Source of the DNA: Undaria pinnatifida
Lineage: Eukaryota > Sar > Phaeophyceae > Laminariales > Alariaceae
NCBI GenBank assembly: GCA_012845835.1
Contig: JABAKD010000018.1
Coordinates: 4,796,116-4,860,115 of the forward strand
DNA length: 64,000 bases
Direction of reading: 5' to 3'
The stretch's first letter is position 1. Each line of letters starts with the position of its first letter. Both the position numbers and the translations under genes were made by a program. This document shows positions 46,601 through 50,940 of the stretch, in pieces. The notes under the pieces are model-generated. The model saw only the letters and a list, made by a program, of their open reading frames with translations, made no database searches and was not told the DNA's origin.

Positions 46601-48586
46601 GGATTTGGTCGACACTGATCTTCGCAACATTGTGTGTAATCCTCCGATCGCGCGTATTAATCATATATGTAGGGGCTTGCTATACGCGCGGTGCTGGGTC
46701 TAGGCGATCGGGCGGGGTGTGGGGAAGGAGGGGTCGTTGGAGGGGGGGAGGGGGGATGAATGAAGGCTACGTCATGGATGGCTAGGAAGATAACGACGTG
46801 ATATCAATTGCTTATGATATCACCCAAGCTTAAGACAGCAAAATAGCAGGGAGGCTGTCACACGCGCGAGTGACTCCGGACCACTGCAAAAAAAGACCCT
46901 AAAAGGGAGATCCCCCCCTCCCCTGTAGTAGCATTAGTCATACGCTTTTAATGACATCTACCTAACCCTAGCCGCAGCCTTACTCCTAGCCCCAACATTA
47001 ACCCTTTACTGAATACAATACATACTCTCATAATTCAAGGCATCAATTAGTTGCCATGAGCCAGGGAGACGACAGTTGTGTGTGTACCACTTTGGTATTT
47101 TGCATGGTGCCATTTTAAGTTGTCCGTGCGCGCCTCCATGTTGAAAAACGAAAAACAAAACGGGAGTGTACCTTCTTTTCTCGTATTCGAGACTATAGTC
47201 TAGTCCACATCACACCATCACACCATCACACCATCACACCATCACACCATCACACCATCACAACATCACACCATCACACCATCACACCATCACACCATCA
47301 CACCATCACACCATCACACCATCACACCATCACAACATCACACCATCACACCATCACACCATCACACCATCACACCTCGCAGCAGGCGCGATCAGAGTAT
47401 TTTCACACACAGCTTGCACACAATGACTGATTCTTCGATACCCCCCCCCAAAACCAGCGGTTTTCTCTATAGAACGTTTCATGGCTGCTCCAGACGACAA
47501 AGGCCGCTACTAAAAAATAGTCTTCACATGCCTTCTTGTTTCCAAAGGACTATCGAACGATGACGTCGGTGTGGCAAGGGGCACCGTATTTCAGGAGATA
47601 CGGCCGGGAGCTGGTTTTAAAACCGGCGATTTCGTTAAAGAAACGTTGGGGAGGCTACCGTAAAACGACTCACATAATTCTCGACCAAACCCTCGATCGG
47701 AGTATCACACACAGATTGCACACATTTTTCTGGTTCTCAATAATGAATTCGAGAACTTGTTGACCAAAGCAGCTGAGGCTAGGGGGTCTTTTTGTTGTTG
47801 TTGTTGTTGTTGTTGTCTTTTTCTTGTGCAACTTCGTGATCATCACTCACGCGAGTTGCCCCCCTTTACCTTTTACTACCTTAACCTTTCGTGCTGCTGC
47901 ATTTTGCCCATGTGAATCTGCAATGCAAGGAAGGGTTGGCTTTAAGGTGCACCAACCAAAAGTCGCCTGAAGTGTGTTTCGGTTCGTGCAACGATAGGGG
48001 CGCACCACATTTTTTTTTAATACTACCCCGCAATTCGGGAGCTTAAGACCTCTCCCACAAACGCATTTGGAGAAAACCAAAACTGACTACCGGATGAAAA
48101 GTTCAATGAATGGGCTAGGTACGTAACGAGAACCATGCGAAAAAGAGAGTAAAATAGTTCCGCTGATTTTGGGTGAAGGAGCCCACGTCGTTTCGAAACA
48201 ATTTTTTGCCAATAAACGGTATACCTGTACCGCAGCATGCGCCGTACAGAGTCTCTCGAGCGAGTGGCTCAAACCCAGTACGTAGTGATAAAAGGGGGTA
48301 CCCCTCTACCGTACAGCCATGCATGGCTCGTTCTGTCACAAATTTGGTGTTATTGCAAGGAGAAAAAGTTTTGGAGTAAGCCTATTTTGTTTTAAAAAGA
48401 AATCAGCGCTTCTTCTCTGGCTCAAATTCATAAATCACAAGATGCTCCTTCTTTTTTTTTTTTTTCTTGTAATTTTACATGGTTTTCGACAAAGCTTTCT
48501 TCGACAGTAATATCCCTTACTGCGCGGTTTGTCCTCCCCGACTCGCTTCTTTTTTGCTGCAGGTACGCTTGATGGTCAAGCTCTAA
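19466..48586 (+). CDS. YHYH-domain protein with Pro/Thr linker and C-terminal discoidin-like domain (spliced, 5' incomplete)
   Basis: Nine exons in consistent phase give about 516 residues to a TAA stop. Exons are 19466-19667, 35277-35327, 36040-36144, 36861-36934, 39698-39870, 40750-41204, 43373-43693, 44310-44456 and 48563-48586. Order: YHYH domain (GIYHYHGTAGCL, HSALLGWAF, DGFPIYG, CLDACSGY, DDFTYRYYT, PFTVNCFRGCC); cysteine-containing stretch; about 150 residues rich in Pro, Thr and Ser; F5/8 type C-like region with SRWSC, ELEFTFG, SVGLQKEDWISLLE and final VRLMVKL. YHYH domains are a known family of unclear biochemical role; discoidin-like domains usually bind glycans or surfaces. A secreted or surface location is inferred; the signal peptide and start codon were not found. 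Introns run 616 to 15609 bp and are packed with mobile elements. No internal stop was seen in the joined frame. Phases match at every junction, which is strong evidence, but expression is unproven. Confidence 0.8.
19687..19922 (+). mobile_element. Family Q element next to a splice donor
   Basis: It starts TTCTACGGTAGTCCCCCC, about 20 bp after the exon donor, and ends GGGGGGCTCTCGTTGAA. The internal CGAAATTGCCGGTTTCAAAA and GCAGCCATGAAACGTT are conserved. Confidence 0.6.
20058..20278 (+). repeat. Repeat Y copy A, left part (interrupted)
   Basis: It matches 21240-21445 closely: TCTTTTTCTCTGAGACGTGGG, TTTCCGCTGG, ATTACTCCGTGTAATACTTT, CCTGGCCCCC. The match breaks at 20278, where the telomere-repeat element is inserted, and resumes at 20680. 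Confidence 0.7.
20271..20278. repeat. 8-bp target-site duplication, left
   Basis: CCCTTGTC here pairs with CCCTCGTC at 20680-20687, with one mismatch. The uninterrupted copy at 21438-21445 has CCCTCGTC once. Confidence 0.65.
20279..20679 (+). mobile_element. Nonautonomous hAT-like element carrying telomere-like repeats
   Basis: This 401-bp insertion is bounded by an 8-bp duplication. Its boundaries are confirmed by an uninterrupted copy of the host repeat at 21240-21507. Near its ends lie inverted repeats of about 38 bp: CCCACAAATCGTACCAGATA on the left and the reverse complement of TATCTGGCATGATTTGTGGG on the right. The right end, read inward, begins CAGTAG, as is common for hAT ends; the left begins GAGGCGCATTTACC. 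An 8-bp target duplication is typical of hAT transposons. There is no transposase. The centre is a CCCTAA/CCGTAA array. The hAT assignment is an inference from these signatures. Confidence 0.65.
20416..20532 (+). repeat. Interstitial telomere-like array (CCCTAA and CCGTAA)
   Basis: CCCTAA hexamers (20416-20462), then a short degenerate stretch, then CCGTAA hexamers, closing with CCCTAACCC. CCCTAA is the C-strand of the TTAGGG-type telomere used by many eukaryotes. The block of one variant suggests local expansion. It lies inside a small transposon, so it is unlikely to be a chromosome end or fusion scar. Confidence 0.85.
20680..20760 (+). repeat. Repeat Y copy A, right part
   Basis: CCCTCGTC, then GGGGCC and CGGTCTCGGATGACCGAGTT, then CCCCAAATGGTCC, matching 21438-21507. 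This completes the copy broken by the inserted element. Confidence 0.7.
20848..21245 (+). repeat. Repeat X copy 1
   Basis: About 400 bp also found at 32155-32565 in the same orientation. Landmarks are ATTCCCGGTAGATC, ACGTTGGATGGTCAGCTGAG, CTCATGGGGCTTTTCTCC, GACCTGCCTGAACC and ATCTACTAAATAATCC. It may be the non-coding part of the element carrying the recombinase gene; no coding capacity was recognised. Confidence 0.65.
21240..21507 (+). repeat. Repeat Y copy B (uninterrupted)
   Basis: An intact counterpart of 20058-20760 that lacks the 401-bp insertion. It directly abuts the end of the tyrosine recombinase pseudogene, so X and Y may be terminal regions of that element. Confidence 0.7.
21530..22689 (-). 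pseudogene. Decayed tyrosine recombinase (integrase-like; Crypton-type candidate)
   Basis: Read on the minus strand, the N-terminal part resembles a core-binding domain (SERTYASGLASWTNINR; EFAGWCSPSQGNQAGT; PVSWGMFLQE). A catalytic part follows: RRHKGDQ (about 22010), HSLRIGG (the H-x-x-R box, about 21735), REGRWKSDAY and YTRNN, whose Tyr would be the nucleophile. Damage: an in-frame TAA at 22180-22182, a frameshift near 21955 and a further in-frame TAG near 21823. About 385 codons would be expected, within the usual range for such enzymes. No reverse transcriptase lies nearby, which favours a Crypton-like rather than DIRS-like element, but this is not certain. It lies antisense inside the YHYH gene's intron. 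Confidence 0.7.
22965..23882 (-). repeat. Repeat P copy 2, reverse
   Basis: On the plus strand it shows C runs, then GGTTTTATAGTTTCCGCGCA, CACCCTGTTGACCCTGATAG, GCGACTCC-type, CCTATATCCTTAATGAGG and GATCTCACAGCTGGAGTGTA, ending in A/T. It includes a C-tract array at 23450-23540. The far end (22965-23075) repeats the CGCGCGATCGGAGGAT block. Confidence 0.7.
23883..25604. other. Intron DNA; degenerate tandem repeat near 24600-25060
   Basis: Three diverged blocks share CCGTCCTTG-TTGTG followed by a line beginning with CAGATT or CAAACT and then GAACACACT (near 24640, 24790 and 24960). Overlapping open frames of 180 codons (plus) and 210 codons (minus) at 23797-24506 have no recognisable domain. 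Confidence 0.35.
25605..25990 (-). repeat. Repeat P copy 3, partial, reverse
   Basis: It contains CCTCACCGGTTATTCGACTTA, GGTTTTATAGTTTCCGCGCA, CACCCTGTTGACCCTGATAG, CGATCGGAGTATCACACACA and CACAGCTGGAGTGTA. The G/C-run half is short. Confidence 0.65.
25991..26574. other. Intron DNA, nothing recognised
   Basis: No family signature was seen. A 129-codon minus frame (26175-26564) is unrecognised. Confidence 0.3.
26575..26695 (-). repeat. Repeat P fragment
   Basis: GTCACCCTGTTGACCCTGG and CGCCGACCTATATCCTTCAT show a short, diverged piece of repeat P, directly followed by a family Q element. Confidence 0.5.
26701..26983 (+). mobile_element. Family Q element
   Basis: TTCTACGGTAGCCCCC at the left and GGGGCTATCGTAGAA at the right, with CGAAATCGCTGGTTTTGAAA and CGTATCTCCTGAAG inside. 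A T/G run has expanded near the right end. Confidence 0.7.
26984..28209. other. Intron DNA, nothing recognised
   Basis: A 127-codon plus frame (27437-27820) has no recognisable domain. TAGTCTA/TAGACTA strings cluster at 27300-27420. Confidence 0.3.
28210..29010 (-). repeat. Repeat P copy 4, reverse
   Basis: A full set of repeat P blocks in reverse order, with long C runs at 28260-28360, 28500-28540 and 28640-28660, ending GATCTCACAGCTGGAGTGTA and an A/T stretch. Confidence 0.7.
29036..29245 (+). repeat. Tandem duplication of about 105 bp
   Basis: Two adjacent units share CAGTGCATG-CCACATCACC, GTTGTATTTGGCAATA and AATAATGGTAACTA, with several substitutions and small indels. Confidence 0.75.
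29401..30845 (-). repeat. Repeat P copy 5, compound, reverse
   Basis: At least two head-to-tail sub-blocks are present: the CTAGACCTAGCACCAC block occurs at 29770 and 30063, and AATAAACAC-TT/CCT near 29636 and 29945. The copy ends in the A/T region that forms the centre of the palindrome at 30708-30992. Confidence 0.65.
30708..30992. repeat. Near-perfect 285-bp palindrome
   Basis: The left arm (about 30708-30842) and right arm (about 30862-30992) are the same repeat P terminal region in opposite orientation, from GACCTATATCC through CGATCTCACAGCTGGAGTGT to its inverse. They are separated only by an A/T-rich centre of about 20 bp. It would form a cruciform or a long RNA hairpin if transcribed. 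Confidence 0.85.
30993..32154. other. Intron DNA, nothing recognised
   Basis: A 135-codon plus frame (30958-31365) is unrecognised and starts inside the palindrome arm. The rest has no family signature. Confidence 0.3.
32155..32565 (+). repeat. Repeat X copy 2
   Basis: Matches 20848-21245 along its length (ATTCCCGGTAGATC at the left, ATCTACTAAATAATCC at the right). No recombinase remnant follows here. Confidence 0.7.
32566..33194. other. Intron DNA with a decayed family M fragment
   Basis: Positions 32600-32800 resemble a degraded reverse family M copy (GCTACGTGCGGCA, TGGCCTAAGTATATACC). Nothing else was recognised. Confidence 0.35.
33195..33454 (+). mobile_element. Family Q element
   Basis: TTCTACGGTAGCCCC to CTATCATCGTAGAA, with AAATCGCCGGTTTCGAAACC and CGTATCTCCTGAAAC inside; it carries the GCAGCCATGGAAGTTTC block. 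Confidence 0.7.
33462..33750 (-). mobile_element. Family M element, reverse, left end degraded
   Basis: CATGACCTAGGTATGC, TTTTTTGGGTTAAAACGG and GGTATACCTCTGTCGTAG. It carries an internal GGAGGGCTAATAATGAGGG duplication near 33655. Confidence 0.55.
33751..35276. other. End of the large intron with repeats M, R and T
   Basis: Positions 33900-34100 are a diverged forward family M piece. Positions 34613-34800 are family R (GTCACTCGCGCGAGGG). Positions 34975-35090 are family T. A C-run tract precedes the acceptor at 35276. Confidence 0.4.
35277..35327 (+). CDS. YHYH gene exon 2 (as recognised)
   Basis: Fifty-one nucleotides encode DGFPIYGQLGPDGVEMK, the characteristic segment that follows GWAF in YHYH proteins. 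The acceptor is CTCCCGAAG| and the donor AAG|GTCAGG; both sides are phase 0. Although tiny, it is recognisable because it continues the preceding exon's motif exactly. Confidence 0.85.
35840..35965 (+). repeat. Family T repeat in intron
   Basis: GACTAGCGCATACAAGTG, GTTGGTCGCG and GTCTCCGAAGGCATG match the copies near 2720 and 5985. Confidence 0.5.
36040..36144 (+). CDS. YHYH gene exon 3
   Basis: Thirty-five codons, phase 0 at both ends, from acceptor TTGCCAG| to donor ACG|GTAGGG. It encodes CGLEGADDTHCLDACSGYE and then DDFTYRYYT; the paired cysteines and the D-F-x-YRYY motif are typical of the C-terminal half of YHYH domains. Confidence 0.8.
36861..36934 (+). CDS. YHYH gene exon 4
   Basis: Acceptor CATCTTCTAG| and donor GTCAC|GTGAGT. 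It encodes SCGYDESFFPFTVNCFRGCC and leaves phase 2. The FTVNCFRGC segment closes the YHYH domain. A further small exon between exons 3 and 4 cannot be excluded. Confidence 0.75.
37001..37140 (+). mobile_element. Family M element, truncated, forward
   Basis: CGCGTGGTGCGATGGAGG start, GCTCCTTAACCCAAGG and ATACCTAGGACATGG; the right half is lost where a second copy begins. Confidence 0.5.
37156..37432 (-). mobile_element. Family M element, reverse
   Basis: GATGCTACTAGG start, TCCTCAATTCTGGAGCTTAA, CTACCGGATGAAAG, GGGGCTAAGGAGCCCCG and a terminal ATGTCGTAGCACGCG. Confidence 0.6.
37977..38270 (-). mobile_element. Family M element, diverged, reverse
   Basis: GATAGACGCGTGCACCGG start, ATCCCACGGCCTGG and ATAATTTTGGGTTACAAAGG, ending CCTCTACCACACATAGCACC. 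A run of 10-bp ATACCATAG-type repeats (37929-37975) precedes it. Confidence 0.5.
38281..38700 (+). mobile_element. Family M-like fragment, forward, diverged
   Basis: TTTCTGAATGACCCG, CCACTTAACCCC and TTAGGCCATGGGGTTG are in forward order, but the interior is enlarged with unrelated A/T-rich DNA and the ends are not clear. Confidence 0.4.
38750..38980 (+). mobile_element. Family M element, well preserved
   Basis: TACGACAGAGGCACCACTTT start, TTTCTGAATGACGGG, TTAGGCCATGGGATG, GAGAGGTCTTAAGCTCCCAA and a final CCTCTATCGTAGCACGCGTC. Confidence 0.7.
39091..39340 (+). mobile_element. Family M element
   Basis: CACGTGCTACGATAGACG start, GAATGACGGGGCTCC, ATACCTAGGCTATGGC and final CACCTGTATCGTAGCATGC. 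Confidence 0.65.
39698..39870 (+). CDS. YHYH gene exon 5 (cysteine-containing stretch)
   Basis: A strong acceptor (pyrimidine tract, then ATGATCAG|) and donor ATGG|GTGGGT. It enters after two nucleotides of a codon and leaves phase 1, matching both neighbours. It encodes CHNKVESCGDSPESGYTSD, then LDEPYDTELLAGDDLEY and SVNC. No named domain was recognised; it links the YHYH domain to the linker. Confidence 0.75.
40750..41204 (+). CDS. YHYH gene exon 6 (Pro/Thr-rich linker)
   Basis: Acceptor CACTCGCAG| and donor TTGAGT|GTGAGT. The first two bases complete a Gly codon begun in exon 5. It then encodes about 150 residues dominated by Pro, Thr, Ala and Ser (for example SSTSSPTPSPANSNASE, TPPPTTYP). 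This is typical of extended, often O-glycosylated linkers in extracellular proteins. Other frames also stay open here because of the C-rich composition; the frame was chosen by phase and residue content. Confidence 0.75.
42693..42960 (+). mobile_element. Family M element, well preserved
   Basis: GACGCATGCCACAATAGAGG start, TTTCTGAATGACGGGGCTCC, AAATCGTCGGA, GAGAGGTCTTAAGCTCC and a final CCTCTATCGTAGCAAGCGTC. It lies in the intron between exons 6 and 7. Confidence 0.7.
43373..43693 (+). CDS. YHYH gene exon 7 (discoidin-like domain, first part)
   Basis: Acceptor GTATGATCAG| and donor CTGGAG|GTGAGC, phase 0 both sides, 107 codons. It contains VASAYDARQGDGSVDGAGC, LTRDG, ESRWSC, ELEFTFGRLQDLVGLQI and KADERDRWLE. 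The RWSC strand and the alternating beta pattern resemble F5/8 type C (galactose-binding-like) domains. The name of the fold is inferred from this pattern. Confidence 0.75.
44310..44456 (+). CDS. YHYH gene exon 8 (discoidin-like domain, second part)
   Basis: Acceptor TCTATGCAG| and donor CTCGAG|GTAGGC, 49 codons, phase 0. It encodes VKVNGDSIGTIESYAG and SVGLQKEDWISLLE. Joined to exon 7 it reads RWLE-VKVNGD, a natural beta-sandwich continuation. Confidence 0.8.
44606..44858 (+). mobile_element. Family M element
   Basis: TTTTCGTCTGAAATGGCTTC, GAATGACAGAGCTACTCAAC, ATACCTAGGCCATGCG, GAGAGGTCTTAAGCTC and a final CTCTATCGTAGCACGCGTC. It lies 150 bp after exon 8. Confidence 0.65.
44991..45510 (+). 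mobile_element. Three adjoining family M pieces
   Basis: A left half (44991-45106, GACTCGTGCTACGATCGAGG), a nearly complete copy (45107-45372, with GTACCTAGGCCATGGGG and CACCTCTATCGTTGCATGCC) and a right half (45373-45510, ending CTCTATCGTTGCACGCC), all in forward orientation. The junctions suggest tandem or nested insertion. Confidence 0.6.
45796..46805 (+). repeat. Repeat P copy 6, forward, most complete
   Basis: Starts ACACCAGCTGTGAGATCG and runs through CTCCGATCGCGCGTATTACG, AGCTATCAGGGTCAACAGGG, CGAATAACCGGTGAGGGG and G runs. The starting block is repeated at about 46565-46665 (ACACTCCAGCTATGAGAG, CCTCCGATCGCGCGTATTA), followed by a second CTAGGCGAT block. The element therefore contains direct repeats of its own end. 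Confidence 0.7.
47207..47376 (+). repeat. (ATCACACC)n octanucleotide satellite
   Basis: About 21 uninterrupted 8-bp units; two carry ATCACAAC at near-regular spacing, suggesting duplication of a larger block. Confidence 0.95.
47430..47667 (-). mobile_element. Family Q element, reverse
   Basis: GATTCTTCGATACCCCCCCC start, GAACGTTTCATGGCTGCT, GGAGATACGGCCGGGAGCTGG and AGGCTACCGTAAAACG end. Confidence 0.6.
47981..48242 (-). mobile_element. Family M element, reverse
   Basis: GGTTCGTGCAACGATAGGGG start, TTCGGGAGCTTAAGACCTCT, CTACCGGATGAAAAG, TGATTTTGGGTGAAGGAGCC and CTGTACCGCAGCATGCGCC end. Confidence 0.65.
48563..48586 (+). CDS. YHYH gene last exon with stop
   Basis: A strong pyrimidine-rich acceptor (CGCTTCTTTTTTGCTGCAG|) is followed by seven codons, VRLMVKL, and TAA at 48584-48586. 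Joined to exon 8 it reads WISLLE-VRLMVKL, a plausible final beta strand of the discoidin-like domain. The intron before it is 4106 bp. Further alternative exons cannot be excluded. Confidence 0.7.
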   Translation, partial: VRLMVKL

Positions 48587-50168
48587 ACGCCCTGCCGTGC
48601 TTTAGATACGTGAGGAGAGGGGAAAGGGCTATGGTATTCGGGTTTCTTTGAAGGCCTCGCTGCCTCCAGCAGATCACAGCCGCGAACGGCTTCCCTGCTC
48701 TTAGTGCTGGTTTCAACGCTAAGCTCTCGAATGTTTTTCGGGTTTTAGGTGATATTTGGCATGCACGGTCGGCACCCCGTAGTTGTTTGTTACGCTGCGC
48801 CAGCGGAGCATACCTGTTAAAGTCCGAGGTTTGAGCGAGGCGGTACAGCGTCACTCGCGTGAGAGTGGCCTATTCGACGTAGTCGAAATGGGGGGCGCTG
48901 TCTAGTCTAACGCTATATTTTTTGGCGGTTACAGGATCGGGGTCACACCAAGAAAAATACGGGCAGCTAAGTAAGGTAGGATATCGGGTTAAGGATTTTA
49001 ACAGGTCGAGTCAAATCTCACGAATCAGAGGAGGTTTCGTGGGGGAACCCCACCCAACACAACCCGTGAGATTTGAACACCCAACCTAGCCCCCGTGATA
49101 CGTGAATACTTCCTTTGACCCTACCCGGCACGGCCCGACCCGTGAGATTTTGAGCATCTCCTGATATGACCCGGACTCGACCATGTGAGATTTTGAAAGC
49201 CGCCTGATCTGTCCCCGGGGGGTCGTATCGTGACCCGTGTATAACCCTGGTGATCCATTGCCAGGAACCCATTGCAAGGAGCTGCACGGCAAGCGTGCAG
49301 CGCAGAGTAGTACTGCTTGTGCTGGCGCTTCCTAACGCATGGCAAAATATCAGAACGCACGCGTTGTCGTTGTATTTAGCGAGTAAGACGAAGTATAACA
49401 AACTGCTGGGCACGTGAGGTTTTGTATTTATTTTGCAGGCAACGCTTTTCCCTCGTCGAGCGCGCCTGCTGTGTATAGCTGGAAGGTGGGGTTTTGTTTT
49501 GCGTATTTTGCTGGCATTTTTCCTTCGGGTGGGTCGTGCGCAACCCGTTGTAGGACGTTGCTTGCGGACCTGAAGTTTGTGCCAAGGTCGGGTTTCGGTA
49601 GTTTTTTCAAGGACACGCACTTAACCCTCCGGTTGACGGTTATCGGAACCAAAGCAGCTTCGCACGTTTTGCTTAGAATGCCAGCTTCGGTCGATTGCGG
49701 CGTGCGTCGAGGCGGTAAACCTGGATTTGAGACAAGGTGGAGGTGTGATGTTCAACAAGCTTCTGAGGCTACGGTAGGGTGGTAACCTATTGGTTACATG
49801 TTGGTCACCATTTTCGAGCTCCCACAAGCGGCTGCCCCACTTCCATGGTGCCTTATAGTATCGTTGGTGTTTTTCGGTGTGGAAATATGCACCGGCATTC
49901 AGGCCATTCATTGCTTGTTAACTCTTGTGGGGGCCATGTACATCGACCAGAGAAATGGCGATTACGACATTTTCGAGCGCCTACGAGTAGCTCGACCGAG
50001 CAGCACGAGAAAGCTTAGGCCGCACCCGTCCTGCACGACCCCGTGCATCGTCGCACGTCGGGTACCAATTTCACGACACCCCAATCGGCAGTTCCCGATG
50101 CTGCTATCATCCACTTCCATCGTCATTTTTTTTTCCCTTTGAAGCCCCCAAGGGCCCAACGCTGCGCC
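48587..50168. other. 3' flank of the YHYH gene; degenerate repeats
   Basis: Positions 49018-49215 hold loosely repeated ACCCGTGAGATTTTGA-type units. A 200-codon minus frame over this area (49018-49620) has no known domain. No polyadenylation signal could be assigned with confidence. Confidence 0.35.
49798..49980 (+). CDS. Possible exon of an unrecognised membrane protein
   Basis: An open frame encodes a hydrophobic stretch (WCLIVSLVFFGVEICTG, then AIHCLLTLVGAMYI) followed by a charged DQRNGDYDIFERLR. This looks more protein-like than neighbouring frames, but no family was recognised and the ends are unknown. It could be chance. Confidence 0.2.
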
Positions 50169-50400
50169 GGACGCATGCTACAATAGAGGTATACCCCTTT
50201 CAGTCAGAAATTGTTTTCTGAATGACAGGCGGCTCCTAAATCGAAAATCGTCGGAAAAAAGGCCATGTTTTTGCATGATTTTCGTCTTGTATCTAGGCCA
50301 TGGGATTTCCATCCGGCATGTTGCAGTTTTATTTTTTTGTCCAAATCAGTAGAGGAGCGCCTCAGAAAAACGTAGCGCGCCTCTATCGTAGCACGTGTCG
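50169..50400 (+). mobile_element. Family M element
   Basis: GACGCATGCTACAATAGAGG start, TTTTCTGAATGACAGG, AAAATCGTCGGA, TCTAGGCCATGGGAT and CCTCTATCGTAGCACG end; the GAGAGGTCTTAAGC block is deleted. Confidence 0.65.
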
Positions 50401-50940
50401 CCGACAAAAGTAGAAACGGGTTCGATGTCGAGCGACGTACAGTAACACACCTCGCGCCATATAGCGCCCCTAGCTCGGAGGCGAAAGTTGGGATCCTTCC
50501 CAAGCCGACGCCTTGCTCTGTTGACCATTACAAAAGCATCCTGTGGTTTGTGCATCGTCGGCGGGGGCGTCACATCTCGCCTGCCGGAATCCCTCTCGCC
50601 TTTTTCATGTGTGTGGCGAGATGCTCCACCGTTGTTGGAAGCTGGTCGATTGCTATTTGTTGGGGCTGCAACGGAGATTCCAGACGTGTTTGTGGAGTCC
50701 CGCGCTCAGCGCACGCGGCCTCCACGCGATACACGCAAAAAAACTTGAGCTGCGACGAGCGCCGGATTTCAAAATGATCGTTCCGTGTTGAGATTTATGC
50801 ATCAGATTATGGTGAGCCAAAGAGCACCTTGGCGATGTCGCCGCACCGAGCGAGGTGCCCGTGATGGTCTTCCTTTTTCATGAAAGCTTCAGATACCGCG
50901 AGCGATAAGGTAGAGAAAGTGTAGGAGGTGGATTATTTAG
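50401..50940. other. Upstream of the non-LTR element; possible decayed endonuclease N-terminus
   Basis: An apurinic-type endonuclease should start in this region, but its N-terminal motifs were not seen. Frames here shift and stop. The true 5' end of the element could not be placed. Confidence 0.3.

Noticed and set aside
47200-47380. Regular spaced repeats considered as a CRISPR-like array
   Set aside because: It is a pure 8-bp satellite without spacers, in a eukaryotic intron.
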